Below are positions 57,332-64,000 of a stretch of DNA of 64,000 nucleotides, one piece after another. The position numbers were made by a program, and so were the translations under genes. The notes beneath the pieces are model-generated. The model was not told the DNA's origin, searched no databases, and worked only from the letters and a program-made list of their open reading frames with translations. Origin of the DNA: DASYLJ01 sp964432595 (lineage in GTDB: Bacteria > Desulfobacterota > Binatia > DP-6); contig CAYSOF010000003.1 in NCBI GenBank assembly GCA_964432595.1, positions 310,001 to 374,000 on the forward strand, written 5' to 3'. The number at the start of each line of letters is the position of its first letter. Positions within the stretch are counted from its first letter, which is position 1.

Positions 57332-58663
57332 ATGAGGGCGCCGGCCGATGCCACGTCCTCCGTGACGATGCCTGGCGCGATCGCCGCCTCGGAAGCGCAC
57401 GACGGCTGGCGTGCACTCGCGAGCGACACAGCGCTCCTCCTGGCCGGCCAATACGGATCGGCCGGCCTGAGCCTGCTATCGACCGTGGTGGCAGCGGCGC
57501 TGGCCGGCCCGGATGCCTACGGAAGCGCTGCGCTGGCCATCGCATTCCCGTCGCTCGTTTGGTCGCTGACGACCGTCAAGTCCGGCACCGTCACCACTCG
57601 ATACTTCTCGCAGCAGGCGACGGCGCAGGAGGCGTCGGCGTTCTTCCGACTCGGAGTGTTGATCGACGGCGCGGCAGCGATGCTCGCACTCGTCGTCGTG
57701 GTCGTCGCGTGGGCGCTCACGCATACGATGCCGGGACTAGGGTCGTTCGACGCGCTCGCAGTCGTCTTCGCGTGTTCGTTGCCCGTCTCGTCGCTCAGCG
57801 GCACCGCGCTCGCGTTCCTCACCGCGCGCCGCCGCTTCCTCTCGGTCGCCTGCGTCCAACTCTTCGAGAAGACCTCGCTGCTGGTCCTCACTGCGGCGTT
57901 GTTGACCCTCGAGTATGGCGCGACGGGGATCGTCATCGCGCTGGCCGTCTCCCAGGCCCTGGCCGGCATCGCCGCGGTGGCGTTGTGCCTACGTCACGAG
58001 GGCCTCGGCGCCTCTCCGTGGTCCGGTGGCCTTCCGCATCTGGGTTCGCGCTGGCCCGAGGTACGAGCGGCACTGGCGTGGAACTATCTCTCGTCGACGA
58101 CCGGCGGCGTGCTCACGAACGTTCCGCTCCTGGCCCTCGGGGCGCTTCGCTCGCCCGCCGAGGCCGGCTTCTGTCGTCTCGCCATGTCACTCATGAACGT
58201 GAGCGCGTATCTCGACGCCGCGATGGCACGTGCCACGTACCCGCGCCTCGCCGCCGATCAGGCGTCGACGGGAGTAAGCCGTGATTGTGCGATGCTCACC
58301 TGGCGCGCGGGGTTGCCCGCCAGCCTGGCCTTGATCGGCGTCGCGTTGCTGCTGCCGATCGCGATCCCGATGACGCTCGGGCCAACCTACGAGACGATGG
58401 TCAACGGCGCACAGCTGATGGTGCTAAGCGTCGCGGCGACGACCGCGATCTTCTGGGTGCAACCCCTCCTCTACGCGTCAGGTCGATTCCGGACGTGGGC
58501 GCTCGTCAGCGGAGCGGTGGCAGCGAGCGTCGCGGTGCTCGCGGGGCCCGTCGCAGCCGGCGCCGGGTTCTTCGGGACGGCCGTGTTCATCTCCGTCGCG
58601 CGGATGGGCTCGTACATCGGGGGAGCCATCCTCGCGTTCCAGCGACCACCGGCCGCGCGATGA
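57332..58663 (+). CDS. Polysaccharide flippase (MOP superfamily, Wzx-like)
   Basis: A 443-residue membrane protein with about 12 hydrophobic segments in the MATE/MOP pattern: AGQYGSAGLSLLSTVVAAALAGPDAYGSAALAIAF, FSQQATAQEASAFFRLGVLIDGAAAML, LPVSSLSGTALAFLTARRRF, and late RAGLPASLALIGVALLLPIAIPM. It resembles oligosaccharide flippases of O-antigen or exopolysaccharide pathways. The ATG at 57332 is the first compatible one after the preceding gene. Its stop overlaps the O-antigen ligase start (ATGA). It moves undecaprenyl-linked units across the inner membrane. Confidence 0.85.
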   Translation: MRAPADATSSVTMPGAIAASEAHDGWRALASDTALLLAGQYGSAGLSLLSTVVAAALAGPDAYGSAALAIAFPSLVWSLTTVKSGTVTTRYFSQQATAQEASAFFRLGVLIDGAAAMLALVVVVVAWALTHTMPGLGSFDALAVVFACSLPVSSLSGTALAFLTARRRFLSVACVQLFEKTSLLVLTAALLTLEYGATGIVIALAVSQALAGIAAVALCLRHEGLGASPWSGGLPHLGSRWPEVRAALAWNYLSSTTGGVLTNVPLLALGALRSPAEAGFCRLAMSLMNVSAYLDAAMARATYPRLAADQASTGVSRDCAMLTWRAGLPASLALIGVALLLPIAIPMTLGPTYETMVNGAQLMVLSVAATTAIFWVQPLLYASGRFRTWALVSGAVAASVAVLAGPVAAGAGFFGTAVFISVARMGSYIGGAILAFQRPPAAR

Positions 58664-59961
58664 TCTACGCGCTTGCGCTGACCGGATGGCTCGTCCCGCG
58701 ACCGATCGTCTTGCTGCTGATCGTTCCGATCTTTGCCGTGCTTTCGCAGCGCGAGCTGCTCGACCCCATCCTGAGCGACGGCGCCATCGATGTCAGACCC
58801 TCCGACTTCCTGCTCACCGTTGCCGCGTGTCGCGTCGCTACCGACCTGCTCATCCGCCGGAGCCGTCCACTGACCTTTCTGCCGATCGGCGTGTTCGTCG
58901 GCGCCATGACCATCAGCACCTTCGGCGCGATCTACACGCTCGGCGATTCGGCGTTTCGTCCCGAGCTCCACGCCCTGCTGCGAATGGTCGCAGAGGCCTC
59001 CGTCGTCCTGATCATCGCCAATGCAGTGCGATCGCGATCCGAGGTACGGCGGTTCCTCGTCTGCTGGCGAATATTGGGACTCCTGTTCGCCGCATCAGTG
59101 CTGGTCGACGTCGTACTCCAGCCCCTCGGTCTCGCGCTCGGAGAAGTACAGGCTGGAGAGCTCACGACGCGATACCTGGGTCCCGTCGGCGACTCCGTAT
59201 CGTTCATCCTTCCGCTGTTTCTGTTCACCAGCTTCTTGGCAGGACGTCCGGCAGAAGCCGTATTCGTCGGATTGGCGATGCTCGCGACCGGAACCCGTGG
59301 TGCGCTTCTGACCGTCGCGATCGGCTCAGCAGTGATCGTCGCGCGGCAACGCGGACTGGACATGCGTCGGCTGCTCGGCGGCGTCGCCATCGGTCTTTTA
59401 CTGGTCGGCGTTTTCGCGACCGACTTCGGCGGCCTTCGCACGAGAATCGTCGATGCGCGAATCCTCGGCGAGGGGATGTATCAACGCCTCACTTCTTACT
59501 CGCTCGCCTTCGACGTTTTTCTGAGCCACCCGCTGCTCGGCGTCGGGTTCACCGGTTTCACACTGGCGCTCCCTCGACACGAAGCGCCCACGTTCGTCAC
59601 GGGCACATACAACCAGTGGCTACAGGTCCTGACCGACGGTGGCCTCCTGGGATTCATTGCGTTCACGTGGCTCATCGTCTCCGCGCTGACAACGTTGCAG
59701 CGCGCGTCGTCGGCCGAATATTCGCGTCGCGTCGCGATGCCCCTCAGTGCGGGGCATGCATGGCTCGCCGGTCTCGCATTGGGGAACCAGACGGCGGCCT
59801 GGCTCCTTCCGGGCTCGTTCATCGCGTATCTGCTCTGGTGCCTACTCGGCCTCGGGGTCGCTCGGCTGGCGACGCAGCGAAGCCGACGATGGATGGCGAT
59901 TCGACGAACCGAAAGTCGGAGCTACGCGGAAGCACGCGCCGAGCTCTCGGTCGCGAGCTGA
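58660..59961 (+). CDS. O-antigen ligase / Wzy-like polymerase
   Basis: A 433-residue inner membrane protein with about 11 transmembrane segments (LVPRPIVLLLIVPIFAVLS, FLPIGVFVGAMTISTFGAIYT, LLFAASVLVDVVLQPLG). The large periplasmic loop and conserved late segment (SHPLLGVGFTGFTLALPRHEAPTFVTGTYNQWLQVLTDGG, with the conserved histidine) mark the Wzy_C/WaaL type. It either ligates glycan to lipid A or polymerises repeat units; sequence cannot decide. Its 3' end overlaps the convergent glycosyltransferase gene by 40 bases. Translationally coupled with the flippase. Confidence 0.85.
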   Translation: MIYALALTGWLVPRPIVLLLIVPIFAVLSQRELLDPILSDGAIDVRPSDFLLTVAACRVATDLLIRRSRPLTFLPIGVFVGAMTISTFGAIYTLGDSAFRPELHALLRMVAEASVVLIIANAVRSRSEVRRFLVCWRILGLLFAASVLVDVVLQPLGLALGEVQAGELTTRYLGPVGDSVSFILPLFLFTSFLAGRPAEAVFVGLAMLATGTRGALLTVAIGSAVIVARQRGLDMRRLLGGVAIGLLLVGVFATDFGGLRTRIVDARILGEGMYQRLTSYSLAFDVFLSHPLLGVGFTGFTLALPRHEAPTFVTGTYNQWLQVLTDGGLLGFIAFTWLIVSALTTLQRASSAEYSRRVAMPLSAGHAWLAGLALGNQTAAWLLPGSFIAYLLWCLLGLGVARLATQRSRRWMAIRRTESRSYAEARAELSVAS

Positions 59962-61025
59962 CCAAGCACGGCTTCGTATTGCCCACAGAGGCGGCGGCTG
60001 CACGACTCGAGTGAGAATGCCTCCTCGACGCGACGCCGCGCCGCTGATCCGAGACGGTTGCGGCGACCATCGTCATGGAGCAGCGCGGTCATCGACTCAG
60101 TCACCGCGTCGACATCATCGGATGGCACGAGCACGCCGTTCACGCCCGAGGTGAGTACTTCCGGAATCCCTCCCACGTTCGACGCAATGACCGGAAGCCC
60201 GCGCTCCATCGCTTCCAGGAGCGCCATCGGCAGCCCCTCCCACCGTGAGGGCAGCACGAAGAGTCGACTCTTCTCGAGGAGCTCGCTCACGCGATCCGAC
60301 GACCCGACGAAGTCGACCTTCGCGCTGAGACCGAGCGTTTCGCTCAGGGCCTGCAGCTCGGGCCGGAGACGTCCGTCGCCCACCAAGCACGCGCGCCCGA
60401 CGTCGTCGCCGCAAGCGGCGAGCGCACGCAGCAGGACGTCGGCCCCTTTCGCCGGCCGATCCATGTTGCCGACGAAGATGACGTCGTACTGCGGTGCCAT
60501 CCGTTCACCGAGCGGCCGGATCGTCACGCCGTTGTGCAGGACCTCCGCTCGCTTCGCCGCAGCGGGCAGCCATGCTTGCAGCGCCTGCCTGACGCTGCCG
60601 CTGACGCAGAGCACGCGATCGACGCGCGCGTAGAGCCAACTCTCGAAGTGCCGGAAGGCACGGATGCGACGACGGCGATTCCAGACGCTGTGCTCCGTCA
60701 TCACGAGAGGACACCCCGTCCGCTGCTGAGCGAACACCGCGGGAATGAGTGCGGGCAGCAGATGCGCATGCAGCACCTCGATCTGCCGGTCGCGCGCCAG
60801 CGCCGCCAATCGGGGCGCACCGGCGACGTCGTACCGGTGCCGCAAGCCGAGATCGTGCACGGGGATGCCTACGTCGCTCAGCGTGGCAGCGTAGGCGTTG
60901 TCTCCCTGCAGAATGGCGATCTCCACCTGCGCGTGCCCTGAACGGCCGAGTGCACATGCGGTCTCGACGGCGAGGCTCTCGGCGCCGCCACGTCGCAGGT
61001 TCGGCAGGACGACGAGCACGCGCAT
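59922..61025 (-). CDS. Glycosyltransferase, GT4 family
   Basis: A 367-residue GT-B enzyme: MRVLVVLPNLRRGGAESLAVE at the start with the nucleotide-free acceptor domain, HAHLLPALIPAVFAQQ, ...MTEHSVWN, then IFVGNMDRPAKGADVLLRAL, VGSSDRVSELLEKSRLFVLPSRWEGLPMALLEAMERGLPVIASNVGG with the E-x7-E motif that holds the nucleotide sugar. Cytoplasmic or membrane-associated. Adds one sugar to the growing glycan; donor and linkage unknown. It is the downstream gene in a run of four GT4 genes on the - strand. Confidence 0.9.
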   Translation of the reverse strand: MRVLVVLPNLRRGGAESLAVETACALGRSGHAQVEIAILQGDNAYAATLSDVGIPVHDLGLRHRYDVAGAPRLAALARDRQIEVLHAHLLPALIPAVFAQQRTGCPLVMTEHSVWNRRRRIRAFRHFESWLYARVDRVLCVSGSVRQALQAWLPAAAKRAEVLHNGVTIRPLGERMAPQYDVIFVGNMDRPAKGADVLLRALAACGDDVGRACLVGDGRLRPELQALSETLGLSAKVDFVGSSDRVSELLEKSRLFVLPSRWEGLPMALLEAMERGLPVIASNVGGIPEVLTSGVNGVLVPSDDVDAVTESMTALLHDDGRRNRLGSAARRRVEEAFSLESCSRRLCGQYEAVLGQLATESSARASA

Positions 61026-61029
61026 CGCG

Positions 61030-62205
61030 TCAACCACCCGCCACGGGCGACAGGATCGGAGGGCCCGGCGCAGCGGCCGCACGCACGCCGACTCGGCCGT
61101 ACAGCTCCAGGACGGACCGCGCCGCGACGGGCCACGCTCGACGTGTCGCCTCGTCACGGTTACGCGCACCGATGGCACGCATCGTGTCCGGACCGTCTGC
61201 GAGCCGCGTGATGGCGGCGCTCAGCTCGGCGGCTGCACCCTGTCGGAACACGAGACCGTTGTCCGGTTCTCGGACCAGGCCCGGCAGGCCGCCGGAGTCG
61301 CTCGCGATGACGGGCAGCCCGGCAGCCATCGCTTCGATGACCGACGTCGGCGTCCCCTCGGAGTGCCCGGGCAGGTCCATCGACGGCATGACGAACAGGT
61401 CGGACGCCGCGAGCACCCTCGCGACCTCTTCGCGCGCAAGCATGCCGAGGAAGCTCACGTGCGCGAGCCCGCCGGCCGCCGCGCGGAGCTCCCCATCCTG
61501 CGGCCCATCGCCGCCGACGAGGACGCGGAACCGTTCCGCGGGGAGCGAGCGCGCTGCCTGGATCAGCGTCGCCACGCCCTTCACGGGATGCAGTCGCCCG
61601 ATGAAGGTGACGACGGTGACCCCGTCGGCGATGCCGAACGAGCGTCGCAGTACCAGGCGATCCGTGGCGCCGGTGAAGCGATCGACGTCCACCCCGCTGC
61701 TGATCTCGGCGATCCGCGAGCGGTCGACGCCCAACGACACCAGATCGGCGGCGGCCTGGGCGCTCACGGCGATGAATCCATCGATGCGACGAAAGGCCAG
61801 ACGAGCGACGGAACGATAGCGACGTCGCTGGTTGAGGCGCGAGTGCACCGTCAGGACGACGGGAGCGCGCAGGGTGCGCCCGACGCGGCCGAGCACGATC
61901 GCATCGACGAAATCGCCATGCACGTGGAGCACGTCGGGCACGGTGCCCTGGGACGTCCGCAACGCCATCGCCGCGGCGCGCACCCCGAACGTGAGATCGG
62001 CGACGTGCCGGCGCGGACCGGTCCGCCAGTCGGGCCGCGCGACCCGGTGCACCGTGAGCGGGCCATCGACGTGCGGCACGGCGATGGGTTGGATGACCTG
62101 CACGGCGTTGCCGAGCGCGGCCTGGTGCTTGCTCAGGCCCCACACATGGGCCGACCAACCACACACTCTGGGTGGGTACGTCGGCGTGACCCGCAAGATG
62201 TTCAT
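61030..62205 (-). CDS. Glycosyltransferase, GT4 family
   Basis: A 391-residue GT4 enzyme starting MNILRVTPTYPPRVCGWSAHVWGLSKHQ, with VLHVHGDFVDAI, VVLTVHSRLNQRRR, FIGRLHPVKGVATLIQAA and HSEGTPTSVIEAMAAGLPVIASDSGG (E-x7-E). The start overlaps the stop of the preceding glycosyltransferase gene by four bases (ATGA) and there are only four bases to the next, so the genes are one operon. It belongs to the same polysaccharide assembly pathway; sugar specificity is not evident. Confidence 0.9.
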   Translation of the reverse strand: MNILRVTPTYPPRVCGWSAHVWGLSKHQAALGNAVQVIQPIAVPHVDGPLTVHRVARPDWRTGPRRHVADLTFGVRAAAMALRTSQGTVPDVLHVHGDFVDAIVLGRVGRTLRAPVVLTVHSRLNQRRRYRSVARLAFRRIDGFIAVSAQAAADLVSLGVDRSRIAEISSGVDVDRFTGATDRLVLRRSFGIADGVTVVTFIGRLHPVKGVATLIQAARSLPAERFRVLVGGDGPQDGELRAAAGGLAHVSFLGMLAREEVARVLAASDLFVMPSMDLPGHSEGTPTSVIEAMAAGLPVIASDSGGLPGLVREPDNGLVFRQGAAAELSAAITRLADGPDTMRAIGARNRDEATRRAWPVAARSVLELYGRVGVRAAAAPGPPILSPVAGG

Positions 62206-63365
62206 GCGGTTACCTGTCCAACTCCGACAACGGGCCACGACCGCGCGCAACGCAGCTGCAGATCGACCATCTGCGCAACGTGTCGCTCCATGCTGAATCG
62301 GGACGCGACGATGGCGCGGCCGTCGATGCCCGCACGTCGCGCCCACTCGCGATCCGCCAGCACCCGCTCGATGGCCGCCGCTAGCCGCGTGACGCTTCCC
62401 GCCGGCACGAGAAGCCCCGAGCGACCATTCGCGACCATGTCCGGAATGCCGCCGACCGACGTCGCGACGACCGGCAGCTGCATCGCCATCGCCTCGAGGA
62501 TGACGCGCGGCGTGCCTTCCGAATACGACGGGAGCACCAGCATCGACGCCCGCGCCATGATCGCCGGCAGCTCCCGGTGCGGGATCCGGCCACGGAGCTC
62601 GACACGGTCGGCGATTCCCCGGGTGTCGGCGCGTGCCGCGAGCACCGTGCGACGCGGGCCGTCACCGACGATGACGAGTCTGGCCGTGGGCCGACGTGAG
62701 CTCAGTGCGGCGAACGCGTCCAGCAGGTCGTCCACGCCCTTGCCACGGACCAGGTTGCCGACGAACAGCACCACGTCGTCGGCGCACGAGGTCGCATCGG
62801 CATCGCGCTGGAAGAGCGTCACGTCACAACGGGACGGCACCACCCCGACGCGATCGGCCGGCGCCCAGCCTGCGGCGACGACGTGCTCGGCCGCGGCCGA
62901 ATGCAGACACCGCACGGCATCCGCACCGGAGCAGACGATCCGCGCGAGTCGATGGAACACGCGGCTGCCGAGACGGCCGTAGTAGGCGGGATCGGGCGGG
63001 AAGAACTCCCCCTGCATCTGCGCGAGCAACGGGCGTCGAAGCCGTCGCCTGAGGAGCAGTCCCGCGAGGCCGCCCCACAGGTCGGAGCCGTTGAGCAGAT
63101 CGAACGGCTCGTCCCGATGCAGCCGCGTGACGGCGCGATACGCCCACGCGATGTATGCCGGTGGCCCCAGTCGGTCGACCAACGGTGGAGCATAGTGGAC
63201 CGACAGCGGCCCGTCGTCCCATCGCGCGGCCGAGTGATCGCGAGGCAGGAAGAACAAGTCCAGGCGTCCGAGCTTGTTCGCCCAGCGGCGGAGCATCGGA
63301 TGATCGACGTCCTGGCGATCGTACGGGAATGGGACGCGATAGCGTCCGATCAATGCGACGCGCAC
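62202..63365 (-). CDS. Glycosyltransferase, GT4 family
   Basis: A 387-residue GT4 enzyme starting with a GTG (MRVALIGRYRVPFPYDRQDVDHP). Segments: DLLNGSDLWGGLAGLLLRRRLRRPLLAQMQGEFFPPDP, VLFVGNLVRGKGVDDLLDAFAAL, VGDGPRRTVLAARA, and LPSYSEGTPRVILEAMAMQLPVVATSVGG with the donor-binding E-x7-E. It overlaps the neighbouring glycosyltransferase upstream by 16 bases. The acceptor domain is divergent from the other copies, so it probably adds a different sugar or linkage in the same unit. Confidence 0.9.
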   Translation of the reverse strand: MRVALIGRYRVPFPYDRQDVDHPMLRRWANKLGRLDLFFLPRDHSAARWDDGPLSVHYAPPLVDRLGPPAYIAWAYRAVTRLHRDEPFDLLNGSDLWGGLAGLLLRRRLRRPLLAQMQGEFFPPDPAYYGRLGSRVFHRLARIVCSGADAVRCLHSAAAEHVVAAGWAPADRVGVVPSRCDVTLFQRDADATSCADDVVLFVGNLVRGKGVDDLLDAFAALSSRRPTARLVIVGDGPRRTVLAARADTRGIADRVELRGRIPHRELPAIMARASMLVLPSYSEGTPRVILEAMAMQLPVVATSVGGIPDMVANGRSGLLVPAGSVTRLAAAIERVLADREWARRAGIDGRAIVASRFSMERHVAQMVDLQLRCARSWPVVGVGQVTA

Positions 63366-64000
63366 GGCTCCGACCCTACGGCGGCGACGAACATGTCCGC
63401 CACGTTCTCGGTCGAAAAGACCTGCACGCGCTCGAGGCCGAGACGCACGTGGTCGGCGCGCAACCGCTCGTCGTTCAGCAATCGCGCCACCAGGAAAGCC
63501 ATCCCATCCACGTCTCGCCGTTCGACGACGAATTGCTGCTGTCCCGGGGCAAGGATGTCGCGTACACCGCCAACGTCGAAGGCGACGCTCGCAACGCCGT
63601 ACTGCATGGCTTCGAGCAGGACTCGCGGGAATCCTTCCGACTCGGACGGCAGCACGAACACGTCCGCCGCCCGGTAGTACGGCGCAAGGTCGCCGTTCGG
63701 CACCGCACCGACGAACGTCACGTTGCCGAGGCCTGCCCGTCGAATCGCTCTCGGCACGTGTGGCATGGCGCCGGCATCGCCGACCACGAGCAGCGACGCT
63801 CCTGGAGCGCGCACGCGAAGCGCCGTCGCCAGCCCCAACAGATTTCCACCACCCTTCAGTGGAGAGACGCGTCCAACGAACAGCACGACCTGAGCGTCCG
63901 GCGCGAGCCCAAGACACTTCCGTGCCTCGACCTTCGTCATCGACGACGTCGCACACGGTACGTCGTTGTAGAGCAGGGTCAGCTTCTCCGGCGGAACGCC
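63350..64000 (-). CDS. Glycosyltransferase, GT4 family, C-terminal part (N-terminus beyond window)
   Basis: The visible part is the C-terminal donor domain of a GT4 enzyme: LAPDAQVVLFVGRVSPLKGGGNLLGLATAL, VGDAGAMPHVPRAIRRAGLGNVTFVGAVP and SESEGFPRVLLEAMQYGVASVAFDVGG with the E-x7-E motif. The frame is open to the end of the window, so the true start lies further right. The end overlaps the next gene by 16 bases. It is the first visible gene of the glycosyltransferase run and probably part of the same locus. Confidence 0.88.
   Translation of the reverse strand, partial: GVPPEKLTLLYNDVPCATSSMTKVEARKCLGLAPDAQVVLFVGRVSPLKGGGNLLGLATALRVRAPGASLLVVGDAGAMPHVPRAIRRAGLGNVTFVGAVPNGDLAPYYRAADVFVLPSESEGFPRVLLEAMQYGVASVAFDVGGVRDILAPGQQQFVVERRDVDGMAFLVARLLNDERLRADHVRLGLERVQVFSTENVADMFVAAVGSEPCASH

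Overview
The window is a very GC-rich bacterial chromosome segment, densely packed, with GTG starts common and many 1–4 nt gene overlaps. No rRNA, tRNA, CRISPR array, insertion sequence or phage gene is visible. The contents are a classical menaquinone operon, secreted proteins with cysteine-rich repeats and threonine linkers, a bufferin locus, a lipase with its own foldase, and P450/aldehyde dehydrogenase genes beside TetR-type palindromes. Together these suggest a soil or sediment member of the deltaproteobacterial-grade lineages (Desulfobacterota, Binatota or Myxococcota-like). That assignment is inference from gene content, since no marker gene fixes it.

Layout. 1–8418 (+): ubiE/menG (5' cut by the window), menF, menD, menH, menB, menA, menC, menE, the whole route from chorismate to menaquinone, all junctions overlapping; menH and menB share one frame with no stop between them. 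8465–13035: a TetR regulator, divergent from a secreted M19-dipeptidase-like gene broken by a G7 frameshift, then a serine hydrolase. 13048–19181 (-): a GH31 glycosidase, two small paralogous secreted proteins, a 34-bp inverted repeat, an aldehyde dehydrogenase, an alpha/beta hydrolase and a DJ-1/PfpI protein. 19353–23275: a threonine-linker secreted protein, the lipase/foldase pair and a cytochrome P450. 23357–25931: a TerB-like protein and groES-groEL. 26036–28659 (-): a nucleotidyltransferase pair, then the bufferin operon bufA-bufB-bufC with a candidate ECF promoter.

29021–37105 (-) holds the most unusual content: two adjacent paralogous secreted proteins of 852 and about 1825 residues, built from 11 and 42 copies of a 32-residue, four-cysteine unit resembling part of the animal ADAM disintegrin fold. 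The DNA shows recent expansion. 37206–49243 is mixed: a creatininase-family protein, a SEC-C protein, an ABC exporter, phospholipase D, an L,D-transpeptidase plus M23 peptidase pair, a second nucleotidyltransferase pair, a YjjJ-type HipA kinase, and small conserved proteins.

49247–57242 encodes secreted or enzymatic proteins (a DUF2135-type protein, an eight-cysteine-cluster protein, a lipoprotein methyltransferase, an HD protein, another methyltransferase) and the remnant of a DUF4143 ATPase beside a palindrome cluster. 57332–64000 is an exopolysaccharide or O-antigen region: flippase and O-antigen ligase on the + strand, converging with four GT4 glycosyltransferases on the - strand, the last cut by the window edge.
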